A program made the position numbers and the translations under genes. The notes under the pieces are model-generated. The model did no database searches, was not told the DNA's origin, and was given only the letters and a program-made list of their open reading frames with translations. Below, piece after piece: positions 49,620 through 61,639 of a DNA stretch of 64,000 nucleotides (the first letter of the stretch is position 1; each line of letters opens with the position of its first letter). This stretch comes from Rhynchospora pubera (lineage: Eukaryota; Streptophyta; Magnoliopsida; Poales; Cyperaceae): assembly GCA_028095005.1 (NCBI GenBank), contig CM051460.1:233262742-233326741 (forward strand). The letters run 5' to 3'.

Positions 49620-49998
49620 TCATACGATTCCATCTCCACGTTGGACATGGTATCCTCCATCCCTCTTAACTACATCAGTCCAATATTTCGGCCCTCTCAC
49701 TTCAAAAACGTCGCGTTGAAAAACCTTCACGTAAAATTTGTCGGAAGGATAGTGCAAGTAGACGTGCCGAAGAATATCTCGTTTACTTATTCGTCCATCT
49801 CCTTGGAAAAGCACACCGGTACAAACATGACGTGGTTTAGTTGACATTATTCAAAGTGTACTGGGTTTCTAAAATCTGTAGCCTGCTGTATAATTCATTT
49901 CGAATATCAGCATATGTGGTATGCATACTACAACCGACGTGGAAGTAAGAAGCACCAAAAGTTGGACATTGGTTGACATATATTGTAATTGTAGACAT
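49620..49998 (-). CDS. Two overlapping short ORFs in the Mutator-like element, unknown family
   Basis: On the minus strand a 53-codon frame (49998-49837) starts MSTITIYVNQCPTFGASYFH. Its end overlaps by 11 nt the ATG of a 75-codon frame in the next phase (49847-49620), which starts MSTKPRHVCTGVLFQGDG and contains YWTDVVKRDGGYHVQRGDG. Composition is protein-like, with few low-complexity runs. The overlap could mean a single ancestral protein of about 125 residues with a one-base frameshift, or two genuine ORFs. A TATA-like box (50080-50087) lies about 85 bp upstream. I do not recognise either protein. It is not an obvious transposase and may be a captured host gene fragment. Confidence 0.4.
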
Positions 49999-50079
49999 TT
50001 TTGGATTTGATTGATAGGTTTTTAAATTGGAAGAGATAATCTGTTGTGGACGATTTCAATTCTGCGAGAATGTATAGTC

Positions 50080-50087
50080 TTATATAA
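50080..50087 (-). promoter_or_regulatory. Putative inward TATA box at the right arm of the Mutator-like element
   Basis: On the minus strand GTTATATAAGACTATACATTC lies inside the right arm, about 85 bp before the ATG at 49998. It mirrors the left-arm box, so both ends could direct transcription inward. Confidence 0.45.
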
Positions 50088-50200
50088 CTTCAAATAACGC
50101 GGTTATAAATTCACAAACTTATAGACAGAAATGACTAAAGTTCGATCGAAATGACTAAAGTTTGATCGAAGTGACAGAAGTTGGAATATTGTCCTCCCAG

Positions 50201-50378
50201 CGCGTTTTATAAACGGGTAAGAAGGCTTCTTACCCGTTTTATAAACGCGTTAATTACGTTTTAACTATTCCGAAAAGTCCAACCTTCTAGCGCGTTTTAT
50301 AAACGCGTTCAAAGGCTTCTAATGCGTTTATAAAATGCGTTCGAGAGGAGAGAGAGAGGCGCGGTTTATAAACGCGTT
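50201..50378. repeat. Right-arm array of CGCGTTTATAAACGCG palindromes
   Basis: Units at about 50201-50218, 50232-50250, 50289-50308, 50321-50340 and 50359-50378, mostly 31-38 bp apart with one gap of 57 bp. The pair at 50201 and 50232 is joined by AAGAAGGCTTCTT, itself a palindrome. The order is the mirror of the left arm. Confidence 0.8.
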
Positions 50379-50470
50379 GGAACTTTCTTCTTATTAAAAA
50401 AAATATTAATTCTTTTTATTAAAATTTTTGATGTTACAATTCCCATATAAAATAATTTCGGGGTATCATA

Positions 50471-50700
50471 TGTTTCATCTGATTTGCATGGTTCTCAAAT
50501 GATATAGGTCCCTGAGGCCAAAGGCCACAGAAAATCTCAGCTATGACGACAATATCTGATCTCGTCTTTCCCACGTTTGCCACTTGCTCGTTCATGGTCA
50601 TAATTTCATAATTCAGTTTGTATCGTTTCGTGGCTCCACACAAAAAGGCTCCGCAGGGAAACCATGTGTTTGGCTTATACCTTATAGACAATCTATCCAA
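50471..50700 (-). pseudogene. Possible exon relic interrupted by the Mutator-like element, unrecognised
   Basis: A minus-strand frame has protein-like content (RYKPNTWFPCGAFLCG, TRSDIVVIAEIFCGLWPQG). It is preceded by TTTTTTGGATAG, a plausible splice acceptor, and runs up to the target site of the element; across the single target copy the frame stays open for a further short distance. I do not recognise the family, and there is no start, stop or neighbouring exon I can support. Confidence 0.3.
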
Positions 50701-51068
50701 AAAAACCCTCCAAATAAGTAATTATATATAGTATATAATTAAGAGGTAATAACTAATAAGTATACTTAAGCTTGTCTAGTAATGACTAATGATCTACTAA
50801 TTATTGTACCTTAAAAAGGAATTATGACATGTGGTGGTGGGCCCAACGAACCCCACATTTGCGGATAATTAAGATGCCGCCACATAATGCTCCTTTTTGT
50901 GCGCTTCAGAAGTTCTGGAAGGATTATTATGTTAAGGTTATTTTTCAATTTTCACCTCCAACGTCCACTTTTTATGGCCACCCCTAATTTTGCACTCTCC
51001 GACAAAAAATTTTGACATACAGGCAACAGCTCTCTTTCTTAATTCAAATCCCAGCTTGGAACATAATC

Positions 51069-51205
51069 GGATCCTCTCCAATAGTAAGTCGTCCGTTGTA
51101 AGAACATAAGCAAATCTACACCGTCCAATTACACTAAAATTCGAAATGGACGGTTGATATTAAGGGAGGACAAAGGCAATGATTATCTGTTAGTGGAGAG
51201 GAATC
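51069..51205. mobile_element. Small MITE upstream of the CBS/PB1 gene
   Basis: The ends GGATCCTCTCCAATAG and CTGTTAGTGGAGAGGAATC are inverted. An inner pair ACCGTCCAATTA/AATGGACGGT makes a foldback. It lies about 290 bp before the start codon at 51492. The target duplication is unclear. Confidence 0.6.
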
Positions 51206-51491
51206 GCACCATCTAATTCGTGTGCCCATTCGAAAAAAATAATAAAAAAATTAAAAAAAGACAGCGGCGAAGGAGGCTAGAGAGCGACAATTAAGAAAAG
51301 GAGAGCGAAAGAGAGACAAATTGAGAGAGAGAGAGAGGCCAAAACGAAGGGAGGGGCTAAATTGAAAAAAGCCCTCTCTCCTTCTCCCTCCCTCCTTTGC
51401 CTCCTTCAATCTCCTTTGATAACTTCAATTAATTAATCAATCCAAAACCCTTACTTGAGTTGGTTATTATCGTCTTCTCTGAGGAGGCGAC

Positions 51492-54400
51492 ATGAGCTCT
51501 CATGGTGGAACCAATTCCAAAAAGACGTCGCGCCGCCCGCCGACGGCTTCACGGAGAAACGACGCCTCCTCAGATGGTGGCGCCGCCACCACCACCGCTG
51601 TCGCCAATGGGAAACCTCCTAAACCGGCTTCCCCAAAGCAAACTCCGTGAGTAGAATTTGTGTTTTTGATTTTTATTGTAGTTTCGTTGGTTGGTGTACT
51701 GTTGTATTGTTTGTGCACCGTTGAGATTGTTGTTGCGTCGTTGGTGATCAACTTTGGTGCCGTAGTATTTGATTTCGTGGTTGCATATGTATAATATAAT
51801 TACTATATAATAACTATTGCTACGAGTGACTTTGCATTTTCCAATAGATGTTAAGTTTGATACTTTGATTGAAGTATGAGGGACTGACCGTAGATTTTCT
51901 CATGTACAAACATAGATTTAGTTCCGGAATGTTTGTGTATGTAGAACAATTCCGTTTGTAGGGATAATGGTTTCTTTTTGTGCAATATAATAATATAATT
52001 TTTTTTTAAGATAGGATATCAAGCTATTATTACTGTTATAAACTAGTTCTATTAATTTTCTTGTTTATGTATTTATTTACTGATTAATTGATAATGCATG
52101 AGTGTTGTTTAGAAAGAGACAGGTGATTTTAGGTTCTCCATAAATATCATAATTTGAGAGCTTTAATTATTAATAGTTTGTTATTATTCTACTTATTAAT
52201 GCATGTATTATTAAGTGGGGAGAGAACTGTGAAGAAGCTTAGGTTATCAAAGGCTCTGACAATACCAGAAGGTACCACAGTTTCTGATGCATGCCGCAGA
52301 ATGGCCACAAGACGGGTTGATTCTGTGCTTCTGACTGATTCAAATGGCCTTCTCTCTGGAATTGTTACTGATAAGGTATACTCTTCTCGAATCCCATTTA
52401 GATTAGAGCTTCATTGTAAAATAATTTTGTTTGTTTCAAATTACACCATAGTTCACTGTCTTCTTAGGCAAAACTATAATTTTCACCTTCACTAGGAGCA
52501 CTCAATTGTTAGCATAGTATGATGGAAATAAAAGAGGTTCTATAATAGGCTTCTCTCTCTCACTCACTCTTTTATCCTGATGGCATCCAGTTTGTTATCT
52601 TTGGCAGATCCTCAGATGCGGAAGTTGTTATTGCATTCAATCATTGAAAAGAGCAATTCTTAACTAGCCATAAGAAATATAGGAGAATATGATTTTTGTC
52701 CTTGCATTTTTATTTTCTTAACTATAACATTGACAATTTTTCTTCTTTGTGAATCACGCTTGAAATTATTGCATATGCTAATGTTACTTTTCAACACGAG
52801 GAATTATTTGGTGCTAATTGCAAAAAGCATTCTATATATGCTGTTCATTTTTATAAATTTTAAACAACATGTGTTCTTTTTGAGATCTTCAAAATACAAC
52901 TTTTCTTACTGCAGGATATTGCAACTAGAGTTGTTGCAGAAGGGCTGAGGCCTGAGCAGACAGCAATTTCAAAAGTAATGACAAGAAACCCAATGTACGT
53001 TATGGCAGATACATTAGCAATTGATGCTTTGCAAAAGATGGTGAATGGTATGTGCTATTGATTTAGCCCCTTGATTTCTTTTTTTGGGGGGGGTGAATAT
53101 TCAAGCTGGTTTAAATAAGCAACTAACCCTAAAAGAGCAAAGATCAATGGATAAATATAGAACAATTGAATGCAGAGGTATCAATAAAAAATGCACCTCG
53201 GGAACTGTCATCTGGTGAATACCAATTTATATTTTACGAACAATTTCTACTGCTATTGAATGGATTCACGCATGGTGCGCCCATAATGAATTTTCATCTG
53301 CATCTGCTGATTGATTTAATATATGGCATCCCTAAGTATTTTAGATGAAGAAATATATTAAATTATTAATTTAGAAAATTCTTCTAATCGGTCATTTTTT
53401 TTAGATACTTGTACGCTTTTTTGTACCTTTTTATTAGTGTGTCATCCTTTACTTTTGTTGTAGGGAAATTTAGGCATTTGCCGGTAGTAGAAAATGGTGA
53501 GGTGATTGCTATGCTTGACATTGCAAAATGCCTCTATGATGCAATTTCAAGGTTAGAGAAGGCAGCTGAGCATGGCAGTGCAATCGCTGCTGCTGTTGAA
53601 GGAGTTGAGCGGCAGTGGGGAAGTAATTTCACAGGTGACTCTACTTCTTTGGGTGTCATAATTGATGTTTAACTGATGGTTACTATACCATTACTTCCAA
53701 GGAATGACCTAGGCAGGAGTGGAGCCAGAAATTTGCCATAGGCGGGACAAAATTGAAGATAGAATAAATAAATGGAAACTTACTAATAAAGGAGTTAATT
53801 TCTTCTTTAAATTAAATTATTCACATTTAATTGAGGACAACTATAGCTAATATTTGTCAAATTGAAGTTCAATTCAGAATTTGAGATTGCTTCAGTCCTA
53901 GGTGAAACATTCATGGTTGTCGACAAATATTTTGATATAGAGTTTACATTGAGGAATTACATCTTGAGATGCTTATTTTTTATGAACTGCAACTTTTGTT
54001 TATGTTTTGCATGAAGAAATCAGGTTTTTATGTGTAGGGTGTTTTAGTTGTGTCTTATCTGCTTCCATAGAAACCTATAGCATTGAACTGGGGCACTACT
54101 TGTGCACTGTTGCATCTTGTGTTTCTGGGTTGTTGAATTATAATTGGACAGCCACAGGCAGTTCAGTAATTCAGGATCACAGTTTCAGTGGCAGAAGATG
54201 CCAAGTCAGTTTCAAGGGACTCCAATTATGTGCCCTGATCCTGTATTTTACTTTTTAAAAAATATACTAAAACAATGATCAATCTTACACCAAAATGACA
54301 ACATAAAACAATGAATGTAAAAGGTGCAGCTGCTTTGTGTTGTTTGGTAGGCATCAAGAGCAAAAATAATATGAACAGATGTTGTCCATATCATGTGTAC

Positions 54401-57400
54401 TTTTAGGAACCTCTTGATGCCCAAGGAAATCAAAATGAAATGGCACCTCATGCACATACTGAAATGATATAAATGAACTACTCTAGTCAATTTTCAAAAA
54501 GTTTTGATGTGATGGAGGCATTAATAAGTTCAAATAACCCTCCTCATGGTATATAACTTGACTAATGATTTGATTCTCTTCTCAACTATCTTTTGGTGCA
54601 GCTCCACAGGCCTTCATCGAGACTCTACGCGAGAAGATGTTCAAGCCATCTTTAAAAACAATTGTCAACGAGAATACAAAGTATATATTGTATTCTCTCT
54701 GAATTTGTTCTATTGAAATTGTCTTTAATTTGTTTTCTTAATTATGTTTTCTCTTACATTTAGGCTTGCTCTAGTTTCACCTTCAGATCCTGTCTCTGTG
54801 GCAGCAAAAAGGATGAGGGAGTTTCGTGTCAATTCTGTAGTTGTTGTCAATGGAAACACACTTCATGGAATTTTCACGTATGTCAAATTGATCAGTCTTA
54901 TACTACAGTGACCTGGTGATTCGCTTTCTAGTTTTAACTTCATGTTTTTAAGGATACTGTACGAACCTTTTGGATTAGTTTGGCCAGCTTTCTGCACTTC
55001 TGTTCTTGCCAGGGTGCCGTGCTATGTACTGCACATTCTCAGACTGGTAGAGCAATTAACTGTCTATGCATAATACATAACATTTGTTGATATCTTGTAG
55101 GTCAAAGGATTTGCTGATGCGGGTTGTGGCACTGAATATGTCTCCTGAGTTAACTTTAGTTGACAAGGTAGTTCCCGTCTCTCTGTACTTTGGGTGCAAT
55201 TCTTATCTGCATATACGTTTTTTCAGTCTTAACTTGTTTAATAGTAGAATGTCTTAACTTGCTAAAATGAAAAAAATATATATACAGACAAGTTACTCAT
55301 GCTTTAGATTTAGATGATATTTTTTCCATTTTTCTTGTTAGGTTATGACGGTGAACCCTGATTGTGCTACGTTGGATACAACAATTCTTGATGCACTCCA
55401 TATATTGCACGATGGAAAATTCTTGCATATACCTGTACTGGATGGAGGTAGAAGAAGAGAAGTTTATAACTTATTAAATAAGCTACTCACATCAATTTTC
55501 TCAAATTTCCTAATTGATTGTGTTCATTCATTCATTCAGAGGGGCAAGTTGTTGCTTGCTTGGATGTCCTCCAACTGACCCATGCTTCTATTTCAATGGT
55601 AAGTTGGTAACTGAGAACATTTCTTGAAAAGTTCTTTAAGTCAATTATGCTGGGTTTATAAATCATTTTGTCAAAATACCACCTCATGTCTTTTGAAGCA
55701 ATCCATTAGACTTAATACATTTCTCTATTATCATATGCTGGGGACAATCGGATTGTCACTTGCCATGTATCAGTATGATATTGTTCTACTTAGTAACTGA
55801 TCAGGCTGCATGTTTGTTATTTTTCTAAAGGTGGATGGAGGTGCTGATGCAGTAAATGATGTTGCAAATACAATCATGCGCAAGTTCTGGGACTCAGCTT
55901 TTGCTCTTGAACCTCCTGATGAATATGATACTCATAGGTTATTTCTATTTCTTCTTCTTATAATAAGTGTATTGTTGATCTTTTCCTTTTTTGTTCTTCC
56001 GAGGAAGATGTTATCCTGTCCATCTATCTTGAGAGTTGAGATGGACCTTATAAATGCGAAGCTAACAACTGTGTGCATATGCAATAGGGTTAGTTTTTAT
56101 GTAAAATACGAACTATTTTGCATGAATGGTGAGTGATACTTTTGGGGTGCAAGGACTTAATTACATAGAAGAAAGGACAGGAGAAAGAAATTGCCTAGTA
56201 GATATATTCAATATTTGGATAATCCATTTCTGAAAATACTCTCTGAAAAGAATAAGAAAATGCTTATTTTGTCAGAACTCTTTCAAATACAACAATACCA
56301 ATATGGTATCCCTCATGAAAGACGACTCCATTGTATTAAGAATGTTTCAGTTTTTTTTTTGTTTTATCATTTTATCATACTATAAAATATCATAATCTAG
56401 TAAACTACCATTGGTGGACCATCGTGTTCAAGCCCAAAATGGATTTGACAGGGAAATATGCAAATATTAAATAGAGTCAGGTTGTATGTCCTTAGGAATT
56501 GGCAACTATGTACAGTTAAATTTGTGACTTTTGTGCCAGCTCTTCTTAACTAAAGAGGAGAGGACAATTTTTGTTATAGCGTGATAAAAACCAGATTTTT
56601 CTCTGCAGGCTACTCTACCTTTTTCTTTTGTACTTCTATCTTCTTTAAAACAGTTTTTCTTTTATTGTTTCCTCTACGTGGCCTTATGGTATGAATTGGG
56701 ACAGAATAAACTGATTGCTTCATGACAAAGCGATTTCTTTCCCTTGTATTATTTAATGTAGTGAGTTGTCGGCTTCGATGATGGCATCAGAGAATGCTGA
56801 CAGCAGGAGCACATATCCACCACTTTTTGGCAATTCATTCTCCTTCAAGCTTGTAGACAAAAAGGATCGTGTACACCGCTTCAACTCTGGTATGTTGGTA
56901 TCCCTACAAAAGAAATATTGTTAGTGGACCTTGATGGTTTGTCAGAAACACTACCAAAAAAAGCACCTTAGTTTGATTAAACACGGAGCATTGAGAGTAA
57001 AAGTTAATTGCATAGTTCTAGCAAAATCAGAAAAAACTTTAAGAAAATATACCTATTGAAACCGTCACGGGTGCAGTCTGCTACAGACACAATTTGGCAT
57101 CGTGCTGTAATGTACTCACAAGCTTCTGTTTGTATGGTTTTTGGTTAACCATTGCAGGCTTAGAGAGCTTGGACGAGCTTGTTTCAACCGTTGCAAGTCG
57201 AGTGGGGATTAATTCTGATCAAGATAAGATTCAACTTTTGGTAATATCTACTTCTTTATGTTAATTGCACCTGGTTCTTTTGGCTATTGACATGAGAATG
57301 AAATCCCCAAAAATTCTGTTATTTTGAACACTAACAAACAAAAAGCGAACCTGCAGGTTCTAGTATTATTTTTATTTTTCTATATGAACCCACATTTTCG

Positions 57401-58345
57401 TTTGTTCGAAAATATGATCCTGTGTTGCAGAATCTATTGAAAAAGGTATATAATGTAAATGAAGTCAATTTACTGCATCTTGAAGGACCTTTGTATTCTT
57501 AAGCCAAATTGAGCCAAGGTGGACCACAATTTGAATAAACTAGTTTTGAAGTGGTTTAAACAAGTAAAAGTGAAAAATATATGAGAAATTAGTGTTTAAC
57601 TTGTTTATAAACACGTCTTTCTTATCTGCAAGGGACCGAAGCCTGTTTTTGTCAGTTACCAGATATTTGTGTAATTTTTCTATAAGGTGCTTTGTTTGAC
57701 AAGAAAAGTGTTTAACAGTTTATTTAATTATGCATTCAGTATGATGATGATGAAGGGGACAGAGTGCTGTTGTCAACTGATAGTGATCTTCTCAGTGCTG
57801 TATCAAATGCGAAATCATTGGGACAGAAGGTAAACCTTTTTTCATTTATTATTTATTTTATCCTAATGATTATGAAATAAAAAAGAGATTCTTATAAATT
57901 GCCAAGAATATTGCAAATTTACACCTGCTCTTCTACTGATTGCTTTTAAAACTTGTTTGTGTTGCAAGTTAATGTATTTCGGCAATTTTTAAATCTTTTG
58001 TTGTTCATTTGCTGTTTTGTTCATTGCATAAATGAGGTTATAGGAAGATTAGAAGAGTTAGATTAATTTATGTTAAAGTAAGTGATGGTCTTAATTCAAC
58101 ACGTTCGCATACCATACCAGTTTCATTTTCATTTGTTTATGAATTCAACATTTTAATTTTCATACGATCAGGTTTTGAGGCTGCATATTGATGATTTGAA
58201 TCCCAAAAACAATGTAAAACCTAAATCAAATGATCTTAAGACGGCGAAAAAGGGTTCTACAGCTCTTACAGTGGGCCTAATTGCTGGCGCAGCTGCCATT
58301 ACTGGTGTTGCTGTGATGTTTTATCTGAAGCGGACCAACCTGTAA
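51492..58345 (+). CDS. CBS domain and PB1 domain protein (CBSCBSPB family)
   Basis: Predicted 541-residue protein with four CBS motifs, a PB1 domain and a C-terminal membrane anchor. Exons: 51492-51646, 52216-52375, 52915-53047, 53464-53634, 54602-54680, 54764-54877, 55101-55167, 55342-55447, 55540-55598, 55831-55937, 56762-56889, 57158-57240, 57740-57829, 58172-58345. The N-terminus is Ser/Arg/Ala-rich, then GERTVKKLRLSKALTIPE opens CBS 1. The first CBS pair spans about 60-175 (LLTDSNGLLSGIVTDK, KFRHLPVVENGEVIAMLDI) and the second about 225-350 (GIFTSKDLLMRVV, GKFLHIPVLDGEGQVVACLD). PB1 follows (about 410-492, FKLVDKKDRVHRF, YDDDEGDRVLLSTDSDL). A hydrophobic segment at about 513-536 precedes KRTNL. 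CBS pairs usually sense adenylates and PB1 mediates dimerisation; the role in plants is poorly known. The start is the first ATG and exon phases close. Confidence 0.93.
53712..53760. mobile_element. hAT-end-like fragment in intron 4 of the CBS/PB1 gene
   Basis: CAGGAGTGGAGCCAGAAATT followed by a GGCGGGACAAAATT run resembles the left ends of the hAT elements at 4195 and 59257. I found no matching right end or 8-bp duplication, so this is a fragment or a look-alike. Confidence 0.35.
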
Positions 58346-59256
58346 CTAAATGTAGGAAGGAATGTTTCCTTATAAATTAAAGAGAGAGATATAGAAAAAG
58401 AAAAGAAACAGAAAGGGAGAATTTAGAAGGGTTTTGATTAGTCTCCACTCTCTGAGTATTTTTAACACATTGACCTTCCTCATGTTGTTTGGAGATTAAT
58501 TATATGAAATAATCTCCTTGATAAGTTAACTGAAGGGGGAAGTTTTATATTTTATATGTAACTGCAGAGATAAGCATTGGGGCTTAATCAAATGAGTTGG
58601 AATGAGAATGAAATTGTAAAAAAAAAAAAAAAAGGTAGGCTTTAGTGTTAGACGAGTATAGGTTCATTTTTTTTTCCTTCATTTCACATGTTTAGTTATA
58701 TTATGCAATTGTTCCGTAATTTACCTGCTATTGTTGTTTGTATCTGATCAACATTACTCGTCCACCAAAATAGTCGTTTTACAACTAATCGTGGGTTACA
58801 CTTTGTCAAATCGGTATCGTTGATAAAACCGGTATTTCGGACTTGCTTTTTGCCTGTCCGTCGGTCTAAGCATTATTGATTGTATTATTGGAAACTAATT
58901 TTGAAACCTGTAATTAATCAAACTGTCGAATGGGGGGGGGGGCAGTTTTCTATGTATAATTATTTACAGACTTGTTGCAATTCTAATCGGTGGGCTGCGA
59001 AAAGAAAAGAATGTGATGCTTTACCAAGGTTGATCTGGACCATTTATCTAGAATGAATGGTTGATATTACAATTTTCTCTTTTATTTGTTTATTTATTTT
59101 TTTGCATTTGGTTCGTTTGTTTAGATTTAACGGGCCGAATTAGAATTAGGGTTATATTCAGCAGTCAAAAAGAGCACATATGGACCCAGAGAGTCGCTTT
59201 TTTACGAAGGTGCATGTGGGACGGTGAGAGAACTATTTGTCAGTTGAGTGGGTAAC

Positions 59257-60352
59257 CAGGGACGGAGCTAGAAAATTTCATAAGGGGGTTCACTAAATAA
59301 ATCATACTTAAATTATCGCATTAAATTAAGATGAAATTGAATTCCGTATCTTCATCATACATTATTACTTCAAAAATTCAGTTTTTAATAATAATAATTA
59401 GACAAAATCTTGAGGGACTTGAGGGATCAATTGGATAGTTTTTTGGATTAATTTGAACCCGTTTAGGAACTTGAGAGGTTGAAGTATCATCTTGAGGTTG
59501 TCGTCTTTTTAAAAATTTCTCCATATTCGATCTAATAGAGAAACATTAAGAGAAAAATTGCCCTTAAGCATTTAGAAATAAAAAATAAAATTATTGCATT
59601 GTTTGATAAATATGATTATATGAGAAAATAATACAAATTATCGTCAATTACCACTAAAATAAAACAATACAAATTAAAATTGGATATGTTCTAGGCTTGT
59701 TTCAAACAACAATTTAATTTTCAAACTGGACTTTTAATATGTTATAATTAGAAAATAATAATTGATTTCATTAAAAATAAAGGGCGAAGTTTGAAAAGTA
59801 GTACCTTGTTTTCTATTTTTCTTGTAAAAATAGAATTAGAGGAAGGAGCAAAAGTCCGGATGAATAGATTTTTTTTTCTCTATCTGATCTCACAAGTAGC
59901 AAAGAGGAGAGTCGCTCGATTGGTTTAAGTAAAGTAAAATTGAAGAAAGGCTCAAAGCGAAAAGGGGCATTGGCAAATCACTGGATAACCTTTTTTCCTT
60001 TTTTCTTTTAAATTTCTTTTATTTGCATGATGTGATTTCGCTAATTGCACAGGTTGGCTTATGATGTAACTAAGGCAACACTGGATATTGCTGTTTTTTT
60101 TTTATTATGGTAACACTTTGCAAATATAAATTGGTGACCTTTCCAAAAAAATAAAAAATTCACAAAAATCGACACTATAAATTAGGCATGGGGTTCAACA
60201 ATGAAAAACTATCTAAATATTTTTGGGGTTCACACATATGGTGCGTCTAACAAAATTGCATTTTATTACTCTGAATATTAATATTAGTAATAGTATTTAT
60301 AAAAAAAAGGGGTGACATTGACACCCGTTTATTGAATGTAAATCCGTCCATG
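59257..60352. mobile_element. Non-autonomous hAT element (1,096 bp)
   Basis: It begins CAGGGACGGAGCTAG and ends AATCCGTCCATG, so the ends match as CA-GGACGGA. A perfect 8-bp direct repeat, TGGGTAAC, lies at 59249-59256 and 60353-60360. No ORF of useful size is present, so it depends on transposase in trans. The subterminal GGGGTTCAC pattern at both sides and the ends relate it to the 419-bp element at 4195. Confidence 0.92.
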
Positions 60353-61074
60353 TGGGTAACAAATCATTGTTGTCTGCTAAGATACAAAGATTTATCCACG
60401 CGGCATTGAGTTTGTGTAGCTACAATTACAAACCTACAATTGTTGACGGAAGCGTAGATCTCAAACTGAATAGAACATTTGGTCGACAAATTCATTTCTT
60501 GCTTCCGGATTAGATATATGGTCGAGAAAATTTTTTTATGTATTTGTTAGTTCGAATAAAATCCATTTATCAAACAATAAAGAAATAAACTGCTTTGCTC
60601 TAACTGAAGAGAACCACCGAGCTAATATTTCTTTGAGGCATGTTCTGATTTTCCTTATCAGACGCAGCAATCAGCACTCAATTTAGTAAATATATATCCA
60701 GGAAAATGATGAGTTTGGTAGGATGGAAATGTCATTCATCTCCCTCGAATGATTTGGTAGATTGTCGTATTCTTGACGTCAAATGCAAAATGGATAACTA
60801 ACATCTTTTTTAACGTGTCGCTTCCTCGAAGGGTTCTCTTCAACTCATCGAACTATGATTACGACTTTAATTAAAGAAGATAAGAGTAATTGGTACATCA
60901 TTTATTTTTTATAAAAATCGTATAATCATTCTCACTATTACGTATTTAATTATCCAAGGGTTCTTCACCTAACTGCAATTATCTGATGTTTTTAATTGCT
61001 TATCAAGTCTAGCTAAGACGACTTAAGTCGTATTTTACAGCGATTTTTTTTTTCTTTTTGCAATTTGTATTTTA

Positions 61075-61205
61075 GGCTCCATTTGGATGGTGTGCGAATA
61101 AGAGGAATAAGGAAAGTAGTAGGGAAGAAGTATTGGGAAGTGTGTAATTTTGTGAAGAATTTGAATTGTTTAATAATAAATTTATTCCCATCTTTTCTTA
61201 TTCTC
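61075..61205. mobile_element. Tourist-like MITE, family C copy
   Basis: It starts after TTA with GGCTCCATTTGGATGG and carries GAAGAAGTATTGGGAAGTGT and TAATAATAAATTTATTCCC. Its right end runs directly into a family B copy at 61209. A family C-like right terminus (ATCCGAACAGAGCC) occurs far downstream at about 61818-61831, so later insertions may have split it. Confidence 0.65.
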
Positions 61206-61208
61206 TTA

Positions 61209-61635
61209 GGGTGTGTTTGGATGAGCATGGAATAAGGAATAAGAATAAAGAATTTCGATATGCGTGCTTATTCTTATTCTTGTGCAACCCAAACAACATA
61301 AAAATAAGGAATTTGGGCCCTTATTCCTATACTAACAAAATCATGGTATAAGAATAAGGAATTTGGATAAGCACGTTTACCGAAATTCCTTATTCTTATT
61401 CCTTATTTCATGCTCATGGATGCAACGGAATAAGCCGAGAATAGGGAATATGAATAAGAAATTCCGGTTTGCGTGTTTATCCTTATTCTTTATTCTTATA
61501 TCATGGTTTTATTAGTATAGGAATAAGGACCCTTATTCCTTATTTTTGCGTTGTTTGGGTTGCACAAGAATAAAAATAAATACGCAAATCAAAATTTCTT
61601 ATTCCTATTCTCTATTCCCGCTCATCCAAACACCC
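61209..61635. mobile_element. Two family B MITEs joined tail to tail
   Basis: The first copy (61209-61418) starts GGGTGTGTTTGGATGAGC after TTA. At about 61418 it meets a second, more diverged copy in which GAATAAGAAATTCCGG and ATATCATGGTTTTATTAGTA read in the opposite order, ending CGCTCATCCAAACACCC before TAA. The composite is itself a larger inverted repeat with TIR-like ends on both sides. Confidence 0.7.
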
Positions 61636-61639
61636 TAAG

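Larger units (their letters stand above)
48418..50461. mobile_element. Mutator-like element with palindrome-array TIRs (2,044 bp)
   Basis: A perfect 9-bp direct repeat, GGTATCATA, flanks the element at 48409-48417 and 50462-50470. The ends are inverted: CAAAAATTATTTTATATGAG on the left, CCGAAATTATTTTATATGGG read inward from the right, then AACATCAAAA, AATTAATAT, GAAGAAAGTTCCAACGCG and CTCTCCTCTCGAACGC in both arms. Similarity runs about 200-300 bp inward. Each arm carries about five near-palindromes of the form ACGCGTTTTATAAACGCGT. The 9-bp duplication and long TIRs are Mutator features. No complete transposase is encoded, so it must have been moved in trans. Internal parts are listed separately. 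Confidence 0.92.

Noticed and set aside
48110..50461. Reading the whole block, MITE plus palindrome arms, as one integrated virus-like replicon
   Set aside because: The 9-bp duplication and inverted ends define a Mutator-type transposon, and there is no replication-protein motif or conserved origin nonanucleotide at a hairpin tip.
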